Below, in pieces: positions 9,516 to 22,000 of a stretch of DNA of 64,000 nucleotides. The DNA lies in assembly GCA_903813345.2 (NCBI GenBank), contig CAIIXF020000491.1, positions 1-64,000 on the forward strand, read 5' to 3'. The notes under the pieces were generated by a model that saw nothing but the letters and a program-made list of their open reading frames with translations, was not told the origin of the DNA and made no database searches. This stretch comes from Owenia fusiformis (Eukaryota; Annelida; Polychaeta; Sabellida; Oweniidae). The stretch's first letter is position 1; the number at the start of each line of letters is the position of its first letter. A program made the position numbers and the translations under genes.

Positions 9516-12500
9516 GCCAAATTCATTGTGGATAGTGCCCCGTTGTTTCCTTTCATCACAGATACAGTTGCCATACCAACTAGTCCCAATTGTTTTACCC
9601 CTCTTGGTAAGTAATGAACAGCATATGACACAAATCTCAATGATATGCATAGTATATGACCCATTTTCCCCATTCTCCCTATGACGTAACCCGTAACATA
9701 CAATGAGCAACACATAATCCCATGGCATTATAAAATTTATGACACATATAGAAAGATATGGAAGACTGAGTAAGTGATAATGTAAGTTTTGATGTTTGAC
9801 AAGTGTAGGAACAAGAATTCAGAAAGACTCATGAAAAGAACAATGCATTGGCTTAGATGATCTTGAAAAAAAAATCCAGTAAGTATTGTATTGTGTATAT
9901 TAACCTGAAGATATAACTTGAAATATTTCCAATAGCCATTTTAAATTGAATGATTTCTGTTTCCAGGTGGAACAATAGGACTTGTGATTCTCATCATTTT
10001 TATCATCCTTGTCATCATGATTATCGTCTCTATTGTTTGTTTTGTCATCATAAGACGTAGGCGACGTCATAATCCAGAGCATCTTATCACCAATGAGCAA
10101 TCCGATCCAAAAGACATTCAAGATGACTCGTACACTACAACTGTCATCTCTAACGATACTTTAGCACTTCCAAAGATACAAATTGAGCTGGTGAGTGAAC
10201 AGAACGAGGAAACAAAAGACATGGATATATATAAAGGTGAAGTCAATACTGATAAAGAGCTTAATAGAAATGAACAGCCGCATGCTCAAAAAGGTGATAT
10301 TGTGCCTGAAAAAGAAGACATGTCAGTCCCGTCCAAAGGGAAATTCCATGGCACCAATGGAAATTTCCATGATAATGATGCTAGTGGAGAATTCCGTGAC
10401 CAATACCAATGGAATATTCCATGGATCCAATGGAAAATTCCATAACAATGACACTAATGGAAAATTCCATTATAATCAGAATTCCAAAGAAAGTTGTCAG
10501 GAAAATGGTGCAGTGGGTGGCATGCCTAATACACCTAAGAAAAAGCATAGGAGTAAAAGGAAAAATGTTCCCCAATCTCCTAAACATCACAAAACCTCTC
10601 ATAATAAGCAATTCATGAAAGCAGGTCCAAGTATAGAAAGCATCAAAGAAGATGATGCAGAAATTGAAGGAATTAAAACAGTTGAGGTATGCACATAGTT
10701 GAATGAGGCTTGCATTAGTGCCTTATTTGCAATCTGATTCCATCAGTTTCTGCTGAGGCAACATACATAACTCATGTAACATTATCTAACCACAATATAA
10801 AGTATTATTTTATCAAAATGATCAATGAATAACTATTCACAAGAATATCAGTGCTCTATAAAGTGCATAATCTATTAAAATTCTGCTGAAGTTAAAAACA
10901 GGGTCCAAAAATGTTGACAGAATGTGTACATGTGTTAAATACATTTTGTGACATATGATATTTCCATGATACATACTTTCATTACTCATGGTCATGAGTA
11001 TGTACAAAAACTATCATGAAAAGAGAGCAGAGACATTTTTATCATCAGACTACAAACATGTATTTTGGGAATTATAGTGATCTCAATTAGTATTAGACAG
11101 TATTAGGTAAGAGGAGGGGAAATCCCAGAGCTTAGGAGATGACAGACATAATTATTACATCTCTTACCTACCACCTTTGTTTAGTCTAATTTTCACTGGC
11201 TAATACCCAGTGTGCACACCTTAGCATATTTCTTATTTGACCAATCAGCAACGATGTCATCTCAATACACATTTACACTAGGCCTATAGATGTTTGTCAT
11301 CTCTGAACCATGGGATTTTACCCCTCTTGAATTAGGTGTTTATTATTTTTTATAGATGTTCCCATTTTACATTGTTTTCTAATTGCCAAAGTTTAACAGC
11401 TGATTATGTTTTATAGCATAAGTTGAGAAATATGTACTGTACAGTAAAAGTTGAGTATGTGGAATCCTCATCATAATTACCAAGTTGTTCCTTGTATACA
11501 GGTTCTCTTTACAAAGTAGATAGGTGTTCCTTACAGATATGTGTTCTATCTGTCAGGTTTAACTGTACGGTAGTTCCAAGATGTACACTTCAGTGTAAGG
11601 TCATTTGAAATTAAAGCAAGAAAAAGGAGTTGTGAGAGAAAAGTTGGAGAAAAAGTTCTGGTTGACAAGTGTATAGCAGAAATCCTGTAAAAGATAAGAA
11701 TCTGCAGGAAAAATGGTACAATTCTTTCTGAAAGATATGAAAAAAACAAAACCTTTCAGTCTGCAATATCAATATTTGTTGCATTTGATATTTTACAAAA
11801 ATAATCAAATACTTTATACACATCTCTGATACAGTTAGGCGCGAGTAGTTTATTTTAAATCAAGTAAGAAGAGTTGATGAAAAATTAACCATATTTAAAA
11901 ATTGTTGAGTTGTCTAAAGCAAGGCTTGTAAGGTTCCGAAGCTAGGATGTATGTGACTAGTAACAAGAAATTTCAGCCTTACCATTATTATTGAACATAT
12001 AATGAGTTGTACATTTTATTTATTCATGTATGTGCTAAGATACTAATTTGCAATATACAAGGGGCGATCCATATATTCTTATAACAATGCTCTCATTTTG
12101 TGATTTTTTCACATATCCCTCTTATTTTTTCAGAAAATGTAGATTATGTAATTACACATACAATGCTAAAATATTATAGCTATATCTTAAATTATCAATG
12201 AGATAAGGTTGCCATGGTAACCTGTATTAAGGGTAGGCAGGTCAATTAAATTATAACATATAAAGATCATAATAACTTGATATTCTAATTATTTTAAAGC
12301 ATGCGAAAATCATGCATTTTTCTAAAAGAGTTTGGTAGTGTTACTCTTCACTCTTTGTTTGTTGCTAAACAAATGTTTATATGTGCTCACTATAACATCA
12401 CAACAAATCACAATAGCATTGTAAGACAGAATGGGCCAATTGACATTACATGTTATGAGACACACCAAAAATCAAATTGTCAGATGAGGTTAATGTGGCT

Positions 12501-15500
12501 GATGCAGAGTGTGATATTAACGGATACATTAGGGAATACAATTAGATTTTCTTTTCTTTTAAGAATAAGTTAGAGGACACTGTCAGAGACATACATGGAC
12601 TTATTAAGTGCATGGGCAAGGTGTTATATCTGCATTAAGCATCTATAGGTAGTATTGTAAGGCATGATCACTGTTGAAGATCATCCACAATCTGGTTGCA
12701 AGAAGAGCTTGCGGACAGAGAATAATACTACGATAAATTGAGATGTTACTCATGAAAAGATAGCTATCCCCCTGTATAAATTATCAAACAAGGGCAACAG
12801 GGGTATGGAACAGATCAATGAATAGTTGGCAATGACTGGAAGATGCGTTTGGTCTGCTTAAAATAGGTACCGAGGAATGGTTAAATTAACATATTTATCT
12901 ATTTTTGACGTTATAATTTAACCGACCTGCCTACCCTAAATACAGGTTACCATGGCAACCTTATTTCAAAATTAATTTAAGATATAGCTAAAATACCAGG
13001 TCGTTCAATAAGTTCTCATAATTTTGCTCTCATTTTAAGAGTTTTTTATATTTTTCCATGAAAATTTCACAGACGATGCAGAATGTATCTGTGTAACAAC
13101 CCTGCAAAAATTAAGTTTTAATTCTAATGGTCGTGAAAATGGCGGTTGTTATAGTAACATGAAAAATGGGTAGGCGGGGCAGATTATTTGACGTCATAGT
13201 GGCATATAATTCAGTTCAACATTGTGGAGAGTAACAAGTGTTTTAATGTCATGTAGTCCCATTTATCCCATGAAATAGTATGGGGTAAATGTTTCTATTC
13301 CTACTTTAAATGCTCAAAATAATGTCCATTGGATGCGACACACTTTCGATGACGTTCTACCCAATCCTGGAAGATTTTATGGAATCCATCAGGAAATCTA
13401 GCTCTGAGAGCATTTTGGACTGCATTCTGCAAATCTTCTGTCGATGCAAATCGAAAACCTCTCAGCTCATCTTTCATTGGGCCAAACACGCCAAAGTCGC
13501 ATGGGGCTTCATCAGGTGAATATGGTGCCTGTGGGAGAACTTCCATTCCGAGTTCTCCTATGGTGTTCAGTACAAATTCTGCCCGGTGACACGGGGCATT
13601 ATCCTGATGAAATATTCTTGTCGCCAACTCTAGGAGGGGGCGTTTCTTTGAGAAGGCCCGTTTGAGATGCCTCTTGAGAACCTGAAATAGTCAGTAGGAT
13701 AGGATACTAATGCCTTTAACATTTGTACTTAACCATTTTTATAGTTCAAATCTGATTTCAAATTTGATTTGATTTAATGTTTTTACTCTTATATTGATTA
13801 ATTTATTAATAATGAATAAGCTTACCATTGCATAATAGTCCTTGTTTATTCTCTGACCATCAGGAATTGCATGCGTAAGCAGCACCCCAGAGCTATCCAA
13901 AAACACAATGAACATCACCTTGCCGTCATTTTTGGTCAGTTTTGCCAGGGTTGAAATGGGAGTAGGTGAGTTCTTAGTTCTCCAACCACTTGATGCTCTC
14001 TTCCCAAGGGGCTCATAATAGCTGACGTACACCTCGTCGCATGTGATAATTCGTTGAAGAAAACTATCCCCTTCATCTTGGTATCGTCTTAGAAATTCTT
14101 GGGAAACCTCAACTCTGCGGGCTCTCTGGTCACTAGTTAACTCCTTTGGCACCCATTTAGCACACATGAGGTTCATTTTAAGCTTCTCTTTCAGAATGAA
14201 GTGTGTTCTACCTATACTAATGTTCACATTCTCACTAAGTTCCCGTACAGAGATGCGGCGATCATCATCTAGAACTGTCTTAACTCTTTCAACAGCCTTT
14301 GGGTTGGTGACTTTTACCGGTCTGCCAGTCCGTTTTTCATCCATCACAGATTCTCTTCCCTCTGAACCAAACCTTTGATACCATTGGTATATGGTAGGTG
14401 TGCTCATTAACTCCTTTCCATAAATATCTTGAACTGCTTTTATTGTTTCTCCTCTTGATTTCTTGGATAACACACAAAATCTTATCACACTACGGATTTG
14501 AATTTGAATTTCATCTTGACTTTTCACAAGACCACAGTCAGCTGCCATCTTGGGTCTCTCTATTGAAACCTTACCTGTGATGTCATACCTTTTTATGTGA
14601 TGTCACAGTAATAACTATACTCAGAAAAGTTGCATCTTTCACACTGATGTCAAAACCTGTTTCTATGGTTGCAAATCTTTCAGATAAAACATATGACATT
14701 TCAAGATGAAATCTAACTACATCCATGGATTTTACGATCAAATAAAGTTGCCCCGCCTACCGATTTTTGACGTTACTATAGCAACCGCCATTTCCACAAC
14801 CATTAGAATTAATACATAATCTTTGCAGAGTTGTTACACAGATACATTCTGCATCGTCTGTGAAATTTTCATGGAAAAATATAAAAAACTCTTAAAATGA
14901 GAGCAAAATTATGAGAACTTATTGAACGACCTGGTAGTTGAGCATCGTATGTGTAATTACATAATTTACATATTCTGAAAAAATGAAAGGGATATGTGAA
15001 AAAATCACAAAATGAGAGCATTTTTATCAGAATATATGGATCGCCCCTTGTATCTACTTGAAACAAAATGTTTATGTAATACCTTCCCTTGGATATATGA
15101 TATGTCCCTATATGTGAATGATATTAATTCTATTAATGAGTTTGTGTAAACACGAAACTGGTTGTGAATTATACTAATTTGCAATAATATATTTTTACAT
15201 TGAAACTGCATTTTAATTATTATGATGTATTGTAACCTCCATCACTTTTGTGACTGGCTTTCAATGTTTCATTGGTGTTTAGCGTCTGTAACATTTTTTT
15301 AACAATTTTTCTTGGCATTGCCTTTTGTTATATACCTTGAATGTACTTCATGTTTTTTTTTAATATTTGCTAGTTAAATTGAATTATGTGCATTTGTTTA
15401 ATACTACATAATATTTTGATACATTTTATTGTGAAAGAGCTTTGTATAATCAAAGTAACTGGGTTTCGTGAATGTCATCTCAATGAATTATGTTTAGTGA

Positions 15501-15811
15501 CTGAGTTATGTTATAAAAACCTCAGAAGATTTATATTTTTATTGTAAAGGTTAAAATACAAATGATTTATAATGACTTGTATTGAATAAGTAGAAATCAG
15601 TGTTTATTTGGTTATCTTTATAACAATTATATGCATTCGGATTGAATTGAGTTTTAAAAAGTATTTACAGAGTTCTGGAAAATTCCATTACACAAATGGA
15701 AAATTCCGAGATAATGTTAATTTCTATGTAGAATTCCAAAGAAGTGTAATGAGAATTTGTAACTACTTTTTAACGTTGATGACCTATAAACTTTATATGG
15801 TTGATGGGTGA
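9516..15811 (+). CDS. Type I membrane protein, 3' exons only, with a frameshift (copy A)
   Basis: Three exons fit by splice sites and phase: 9516-9606, 9967-10686 and 15671-15811 (stop). Acceptors are ttttccag, tttccag and tttacag; donors are gtaagt and gtatgc. The visible protein begins with a short Ser/Thr/Pro-containing segment, then one strongly hydrophobic helix (IGLVILIIFIILVIMIIVSI), then RRRRRH and a long polar tail, so the tail should be cytoplasmic. The tail has a repeated motif of the form (N/S)G(K/E/N)FH/R, continued in the last exon as SSGKFHYTNGKFRDN. One motif unit at about 10387-10411 is 25 nt instead of a multiple of 3, breaking the frame: exon 2 reads to a stop at 10445 in one frame and onward to 10686 in another, and exon 3 fits only the second. 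5' exons and signal peptide were not found. The family is unrecognised. It may be a pseudogene or carry an assembly error. A mariner lies in its last intron. Confidence 0.62.
10687..12057. other. Intron sequence of the membrane protein gene
   Basis: AT-rich and without a supported gene. A perfect small palindrome, tactcatggtcatgagta, lies near 10983. The several short open frames here show no protein-like composition. Confidence 0.55.
12996..14934 (-). mobile_element. Complete mariner transposon, unit A only
   Basis: Ends ccaggtcgttcaataagttc and its complement, TA duplication at 12994-12995 and 14935-14936. The outer ~107 bp of the two ends look identical, and similarity continues to about 190 bp, unusually long for mariner. 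The empty site (aaaatagttgag) is intact in B near 42856. The flanking 15 kb looks the same in A and B, so the insertion is very recent. It encodes one transposase on the minus strand. Confidence 0.95.
13301..14548 (-). CDS. Mariner transposase, two exons, apparently intact
   Basis: Exon 1 is 14548-13826 (241 codons) and exon 2 is 13681-13301 with the stop (126 aa), giving 367 aa. The 144 bp intron has a gtaagc donor, a tatttcag acceptor and a pyrimidine tract, and both sides join at a codon boundary exactly where mariner proteins are collinear. The N-terminus has two helix-turn-helix regions (about 18-75 and 85-120) with a GRPVKV linker, then WVPKELT, the form of the mariner WVPHEL motif. The acidic triad is D171 (in TCDE rather than the usual TGDE), D268 (HQDNAPCH) and D303, with 34 residues between the last two, as in DD34D mariners. 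YSPDEAP is the usual YSPDLAP. It would cut and paste the element through its TIRs at TA sites in the nucleus. No stop or frameshift is visible. Confidence 0.92.
15051..15670. other. End of last intron of the membrane protein gene
   Basis: AT-rich; nothing found beyond the polypyrimidine-poor but acceptable acceptor tttacag at 15664-15670. Confidence 0.5.
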
Positions 15812-15960
15812 TTTTAGATGCTATAAGGTCCATTGTTGAGATTCATATAAGGGAAAATCCTTTTTACAATTTTACTCTTTAGTTCCTGGGTGATGACATA
15901 GGTATAAACACCCAAACCAGTTGATCTAATGGTATTGAAGAAATCGGTATATGGTTGGGT

Positions 15961-16696
15961 GATATATCAAAAGGATTGGTATCGATATGGTGAACTGAAT
16001 TCAACAATGTTTTTCTCTTAAATCAATTATTGAAAACATTCCTGTAAAAAACATGATCCTAATGTTTCGACTGATTGACAACAATTTAAAGTAAAAAAAA
16101 ATTGTTTATATATATTTTATGTTACTGTTTTGGTTAACATTCTTTGTTTTTAGTGCAATTGTTTTTGTTCCTTTTTACCAAATGTTGAGAATGAAATAAA
16201 ATATCTTTCTGAAGCTTGTTGAAACAAAATGGCATATACAACATTTTCTTAGACCTCTCAATATCATAGTCATACAAAGAAAAATTTGGTTGATTTAACA
16301 AAAAGTATTCAAAAAATGAAAACAAAATAGATGACAATTAAGATAAACCTTTTATTTCATTAACAAGATACTTTTTAAAATCAACCAAACTTTCCTTTGT
16401 ACAATTACGATACCTAAAGACGTTGTATTTATGTCATTTTGTTCCAATGAGGTTCGGGTAGATGTGCATTTCGTTCATTTCGTTCCGAACATATGATACC
16501 AAGAACAAAAGCAGTGTCTGATTTGTTTTCTAAAACAATATAGAGAAAAGTATATATATTTATTTCAAATTATATTGTTACCATTCAAAAGATGACCACT
16601 AAATTGACGATGTACAAAATTTTCAGAACTTTTTGATGACTGGTGAGAAACATGTGTTCAAAAAGTTCACCATATCGATACCCATCCTTTGATCAA
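15961..16696. mobile_element. TIR element carrying a nested hairpin MITE (copy A)
   Basis: The left arm (15961-16024) and the complement of the right arm (about 16632-16696) share ggtatcgatatggtgaact and flanking words over ~60 bp. The interior is largely the hairpin element at 16137-16546. No target duplication was resolved and no coding sequence is present. It lies just 3' of the membrane protein stop. Copy in B: 43883-44618. Confidence 0.6.
16137..16546. mobile_element. 410-bp hairpin MITE
   Basis: Two internal arms pair: aacaaaatggcatatacaac...aaatttggttgattt against aaatcaaccaaactttcc...gtcattttgttcc. A second, diverged member occurs at 61913-62318, outside the tandem unit, with ends at the same bases, which defines the element limits. 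It has no coding capacity. An aataaa at about 16197 could serve the upstream gene as a poly(A) signal, which is speculative. Confidence 0.68.
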
Positions 16697-17539
16697 GAAA
16701 ACTATTTCAATTATAAATTACATGCACTAAGTATGTATTTCACCATCATATTTACAGTAGTACCCATATTGTGTCCAAATATTTTTTATTGTTGAAAAAT
16801 GTTATGTTTATGGTTGTGTATTTAAGATTGCTTTTTAGACTACAAATACAAGTGTAATAACCATTGTTTATTAATGCAATTTTAGAATAATATAATAACT
16901 ATAATATGTAATAAAGTTTTTAATTTTGTTTCTTAAATTTCCATATTAGTCTTGTTTAATGAAGATGAAGAGTTGCTTAATGCTATTCTGATGAGATTAC
17001 ACATACAGTGTGGGGCAAGGTAAAAGATCAATTCGGTGTTCAGATTTTAAGTTTGTTTCTTTTATGCTTAATATTCAACTATTGAAAGAGTGAATATTGT
17101 CTTTAATTAGTACCCCACAAAATTTTTTGATAATAACTGACCCGCGATTTGAACACTTTACCCTTTACTTTTTGTTATCAAATTAGCTCACATAAACTAG
17201 AGGCAAAATTTATTTTACTTCAATAACAATAAAAACACAAGCAACTTAAGCAAGAGTGTTATTAATGCGTTTTAACCAATTTGACGTCCTAAAATCAAAA
17301 TTAAGAATTGCTGATTTTAACAATTTCATGTCTGTCTAGAAGCTACCGTCTAGAAGACAGGTCCATCAACAAAGTTTATTTTGGAAATACACTTGCCCTA
17401 GATATTCAGTTATCCGGTTGTTGTCATGGTTGAATATTATAAATGTTAAAATGTACTACAGTTCTAACGTCATATTCATTGAAACAATGTAGCAATTTGG
17501 TAAAACATTGGCCACTGTGTAGTATTTTGAAATTACCAC
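16697..17539. other. Intergenic stretch, nothing recognised
   Basis: AT-rich. The only structure seen is a small inverted repeat around gtctagaag (17335-17365). Confidence 0.5.
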
Positions 17540-18057
17540 CCTTAAGGTGATCGGGTCTCCTAAAAACACAATTAGAGTAACCCCCTGATTTTTTCGTGTT
17601 ATTTGATGTAAAACAAGTTTGTTTATCAATTTATCAATTCTGAGGCTTGAATTAATTCGTTAACAATATCAATTCGATGATTGTTCCTAGCCATGAATTT
17701 TCACTTACATCAATAGAAGTTCAAATTTAAAAAGCCCGCTCAATTTTGTTCCAGTCTGATTGCCTTTTTCCTTCAGATTATTTTGGCTTAGAGAAACCAT
17801 ATGTATTACTTCTAAGTGGTTACAATATAGATACATTACCAAAAAACATTGTATTCTGTTTTCGACTTATTCTGTTCAATTCTGACAGTTGATTGGTCTT
17901 TTGGTTGTCCTGTTCATTCCTCAATATATTGTCGATATCGTGCTTATGATTTGGTCTCAAGATATATCTAAGGTATATATGATGTTTTATGAGCAATTAT
18001 ATTGGGACATTACTGATTGTCCAGAATAGAAATCTGGACGACTCGATCTCTTTAAGG
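17540..18057. mobile_element. Candidate MITE with CCTTAA ends
   Basis: The left end ccttaaggtgatcgggtc and the complement of the right end ccttaaagagatcgagtc agree over about 17 bp with few mismatches, bounding 518 bp without coding sequence. Target duplication is not clear. Copy in B: 45462-45979. Confidence 0.5.
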
Positions 18058-18418
18058 TACAGCTAGAAAATAACATTTTTGTAAAAATTGCTATACCTGC
18101 ACATGTCTTTTTCTGGTACAAAATAAAGTATGAAGGCGTGTGCCAATTTCCTTGCTCTCAGTAAAATTACGATTTCTCTGCACCCTGATGTCCAATCAAC
18201 ATCATTCAAGTATCTATGTGTTCCTGACAGTTCAACATCATATCGAATGAATAACACTGACTGGCACATACTCCTTATCACAAGAATCAAATAAATTATA
18301 TAAATGCTCGAAAGCATGATATGCTGAATGATAATATAATTATTACCAGATAACTGCTTCTACATTCATGAAACAAAACGTTTATATCTGTTTATCCATG
18401 CATTTTATTTAATTGTTT

Positions 18419-18888
18419 TAATAGCCAAAATGTATGTTAACAGCCAAAAAATATGTTAATAGCCAAAATGTGTCTTAAAAGCCAAAAAGTATGTTAATAG
18501 CCAAAATGTGTCTTAATAGCCAAAAAGTATGTTAATAGTCAAAACGTTTCTTAATAGCCAAAAAGTATGTTAATAGCCAAAATGTGTGTTAATAGCCAAA
18601 GTGTATGTTAATAGCCAAAATGTGTGTTAATAGCCAAAGTGTATGTTAATAGCCAAAATGTGTGTCAATAGCCAAAGTGTATGTTAATAGCCAAAATGTG
18701 TGTTAATAGCAAAAGTGTATGTTAATAGCCAAAATATGTGTTAATAGTCAAAGTGTTTGTTAATAGCCAAAATATGTGTGTTAATAGCCAAAATGTATGT
18801 TAATAGCCAAAATGTGTGTTAATAGCCAAAGTGTATGTTAATAGCTAAAATGTGTGTTAATAAACAAAGTGTATGTTAAAAGCCAAAA
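18419..18888. repeat. 19-bp minisatellite (ttaatagccaaaatgtgtg)
   Basis: About 24 units of 19 bp in direct array, many arranged as alternating pairs (…aaaatgtgtg / …aaagtgtatg), so a 38 bp higher-order period is visible. It lies 3' of the ITIH-like gene. The B copy (46341-46810) has the same length. Confidence 0.93.
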
Positions 18889-19012
18889 TTTGTAGAAATA
18901 TAGTAGCTAAAATACTGATAAATATATGAACAATTCCATTAATTATGATCGATCGAATATTCAAGTTAGTTAAAGAAAGTCCTCGAAAAAGTTTTGAATA
19001 ACTGTTACTCTT

Positions 19013-22000
19013 TTAGTCCATTTCGAACAAATGAAGGATAGAGCTGAACTTGTCCAAATACGCTTCATCTATTTTCAAGCAGCCGTCTTTATTGTCGTAA
19101 ACAGGAATTGTGACTTCTCCTAATGTTATGTAACCAGAATGAGGGCCTTCATTCTTGTAAACAGCCTTGTTACCAATCCATCCTGTAACAATTGTTCGTT
19201 TAAAGTTACATCAAAGATAAAAATATGAACACTGTATATATGAAGTGTAAATGTCGAAAACAATATTTTACAAGCTTATGCAAATAAGCCCCTCATGGTT
19301 CATACCTGGAACATAATATATCTGATCAAATGAATGAAAGAAGTTAAAGATACTACAGGATTAATATCCGAAGTTTGTAAAGAACAACTACAAGGCAATG
19401 AAGCTAAATCCATTGCTTGATTCTGGGTATCTACTGATCATTTAGACAGGCATTTCTTTATATCCATGCATCATTTGATGAAATGGAATTGATCGAATCA
19501 GATTCTAAAAATGAAGGGGCAATCTAATTCTTACAATAATAACCCTTTGAACAACAATGTTAAATGCAAAATCGTACAAAGAAACATGATATTCTAATTA
19601 TGAGTCAGCAAGGGATCATGACAATGTGTAAAAACAGTAAAAACGATAATCTACATTGCATGGTATTCTGAAAGTGTGAACAAGTGGGGAGTCCAGGAAT
19701 TTTCAACAAGTCATTTTCGTGAAATGAAATCAGCACTATAAACTGACAAATGGCAAGGAATACCATGACCAAGCTTTATACATTGGAAAAGTGTGACTAC
19801 TTTCCGAAAATCACAATCAACTCATCGCTACCTTTTATTGCTTAAAACCCTTATTAAAATATTAGTTAATGTTTGCAAATATTGGAATCAACTTACCCAT
19901 AACTCCACCGGCGTTGATAGTCATGCCTGTTTTTTCTGTGACACCAAAGTTCAAGAAATTAGTTCCCTTAGCGCGTCCTTTACGAGTGACAACAAGCTCA
20001 ACCGTGTTATTGTTTAAGTAAACACGGACTTGTTTCTTTCCGGTCATCATTAATCCGCCTTCGAGCTTAACGGTATCTTCTTTCCACGGGTAAATTGTTT
20101 CACATTCTGATGTCCTCAAGATTACCTGATCTGGTGAGATCGAAATCTCGATGTCGCTTCTTGTTACATTAATTTGCCCGATGTAGTCGACAGAAGACTC
20201 GAGGTTGGCGTCCTCATTCTCGATGAACGTTGTTTTGATATCTAAAAAAGAAACTGATAGAAATTAGTTACTTCCGATGTAATGTGGGCACGCGGGGTAT
20301 AGCTACCTAAAAAATCTGCTGTTCATCGTCAAATTTGAGTCTCAACTAGCGAAAATCTCAGTAACAGATCGTATTTCTAAGGGAGAGGACATTCCAAATT
20401 TAACGAAGATATCTACCTATCTCGTAATCTCTGAAGAACAGATATGCTGAACCAGGTTTCCCACAAAGTCGTAGCAAAGTCGTCGATGTTCAGCGCCTTT
20501 AATGGTCTGAGATATGTGAGGATCCCCGCATATCATTATCCCTGCTTGATTGTTTCTGCAGTTTGGCCTGCTTGGTTCGTTACAGTCGTTGTCATCTCTA
20601 CATTCCGAACATCTGCAGTCGGATTTACAGAATGGACGATGCCGATAATCGCAACCCAAATCGTCTTTGAAACACTCCAAGCCACTGACTTCAAGCACTA
20701 AAGATTATGAGATGATTATTAGCACATATTGGGTGTCCAAAATAGGTCTAAATATGGTTATTTGTCTATCTCTTTCTGCACATAGTATGAACCATCCTGC
20801 ACATAGTCTTTTGAAGACATCAGCTGTAACTTCTGTTTCTCAATTCGCTTGTCTTGTTCATTATAATATGCAATATCATTATGGTCAGAATGAATCATTT
20901 TAAGGTGTGACATGAAGAATATAATGTCACATAACACTTTGGAAATTGATTAAGCTTTTGGACTCACATGGGCTGATGTTGAGGACATTAAGTTCAGCAA
21001 GGGTGTACTAGTATTGATTTGAGATGAGATGTGCTCCATTTACTTAACATGGGGATATCATGACTAGCCTGACTACGGTAAAGTCTAATATCGTTGTCAC
21101 AAATGGCGGACGTAACCATCGCTTCAACTGTTTAATCACTTGGTCCTCATTTCATGGGATTTTATCGTCGCTAATTCTGTGCATGCATTAAGCTCCTGTG
21201 ATAATGTATCATATGAAATCCCATGTGTGATCAATTTGGCTCGTGAATCGCCACAATATAGCATCTTCAATATCGTCAATGACAATGGAATCTGAATTTG
21301 AGGAATTTAGAAAGAAAGCGGTATATGGTAATTACAGTCTCCGTTGTCCCGTATTTCATTTTGATGGTTAAATTAAATAACTTTATTTCGATGGTCGAAC
21401 ATTTAACTGTACAATGAGTATTAAGAAAATTTGATTAATTGTTGTTCCAAATTTAGTCTACGTGCTCTATTAAACATACAGTTCATGAAAATCTAATATA
21501 TTGAAGTGACGGTTATGTCCGCCATTTGTGACAACGGTATCCGATTTTAAACCGTCGTCAGGCTATTCCGAGGTGCAATACAAGCCATTGGCTTCCATCC
21601 ATAATCACAAATTTACCAATTATACACTATGGCCTGAATCGAATGCAAATTAAAAATATTTCACAGTATGGCACAAATGGTATATCTCATCAAATGTGCA
21701 AATATGACGTTCGCAATCGATTCAAGTCATACTTTATACAAGATTTCATCATTTTCCCCTACAAAATGGCTTTAGAAAAATGCTCCAAGGGCTAGCTTTA
21801 CACTTATCAAATGTCATACAACTTTGTAAGTTCAAAGATCATACTATTGTGTTTCATTAATTAATAAGATATGTGAATAAGATGTTAGGATGCAAAGGAT
21901 GCAAATGGATTTTGACAGATACAAAAAGTTTAGCTTATTTAACATCTACGCCTCTACACTTCCTGATTGAATATGGACCTTAATAAGTGGCCGATGCATC

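Larger units (their letters stand above)
12058..15050. mobile_element. Long-TIR mariner-like MITE interrupted by a mariner (copy A)
   Basis: Ends caaggggcgatccatatatt and its complement are flanked by TA (12056-12057 and 15051-15052). Inverted ends extend about 190 bp with mismatches. Without the nested 1939 bp mariner and its TA duplication the element is 1052 bp, as seen in B (41921-42972). Its ends share words with the nested mariner (tgctctcatttt, gggtaggc), suggesting a related non-autonomous family. No transposase remnant was recognised inside. Confidence 0.85.

Noticed and set aside
10387-10411. Programmed frameshift in the membrane protein
   Set aside because: No slippery heptamer or stimulatory structure is evident; slippage mutation in the repeat or an assembly error is simpler.
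12301-12573. 90-codon frame inside the long-TIR MITE
   Set aside because: No transposase motif or protein-like pattern; most likely random in AT-rich DNA.
18419-18888. Regular short direct repeats resembling a CRISPR array
   Set aside because: The 19 bp units are contiguous with no unique spacers, and the locus is eukaryotic.
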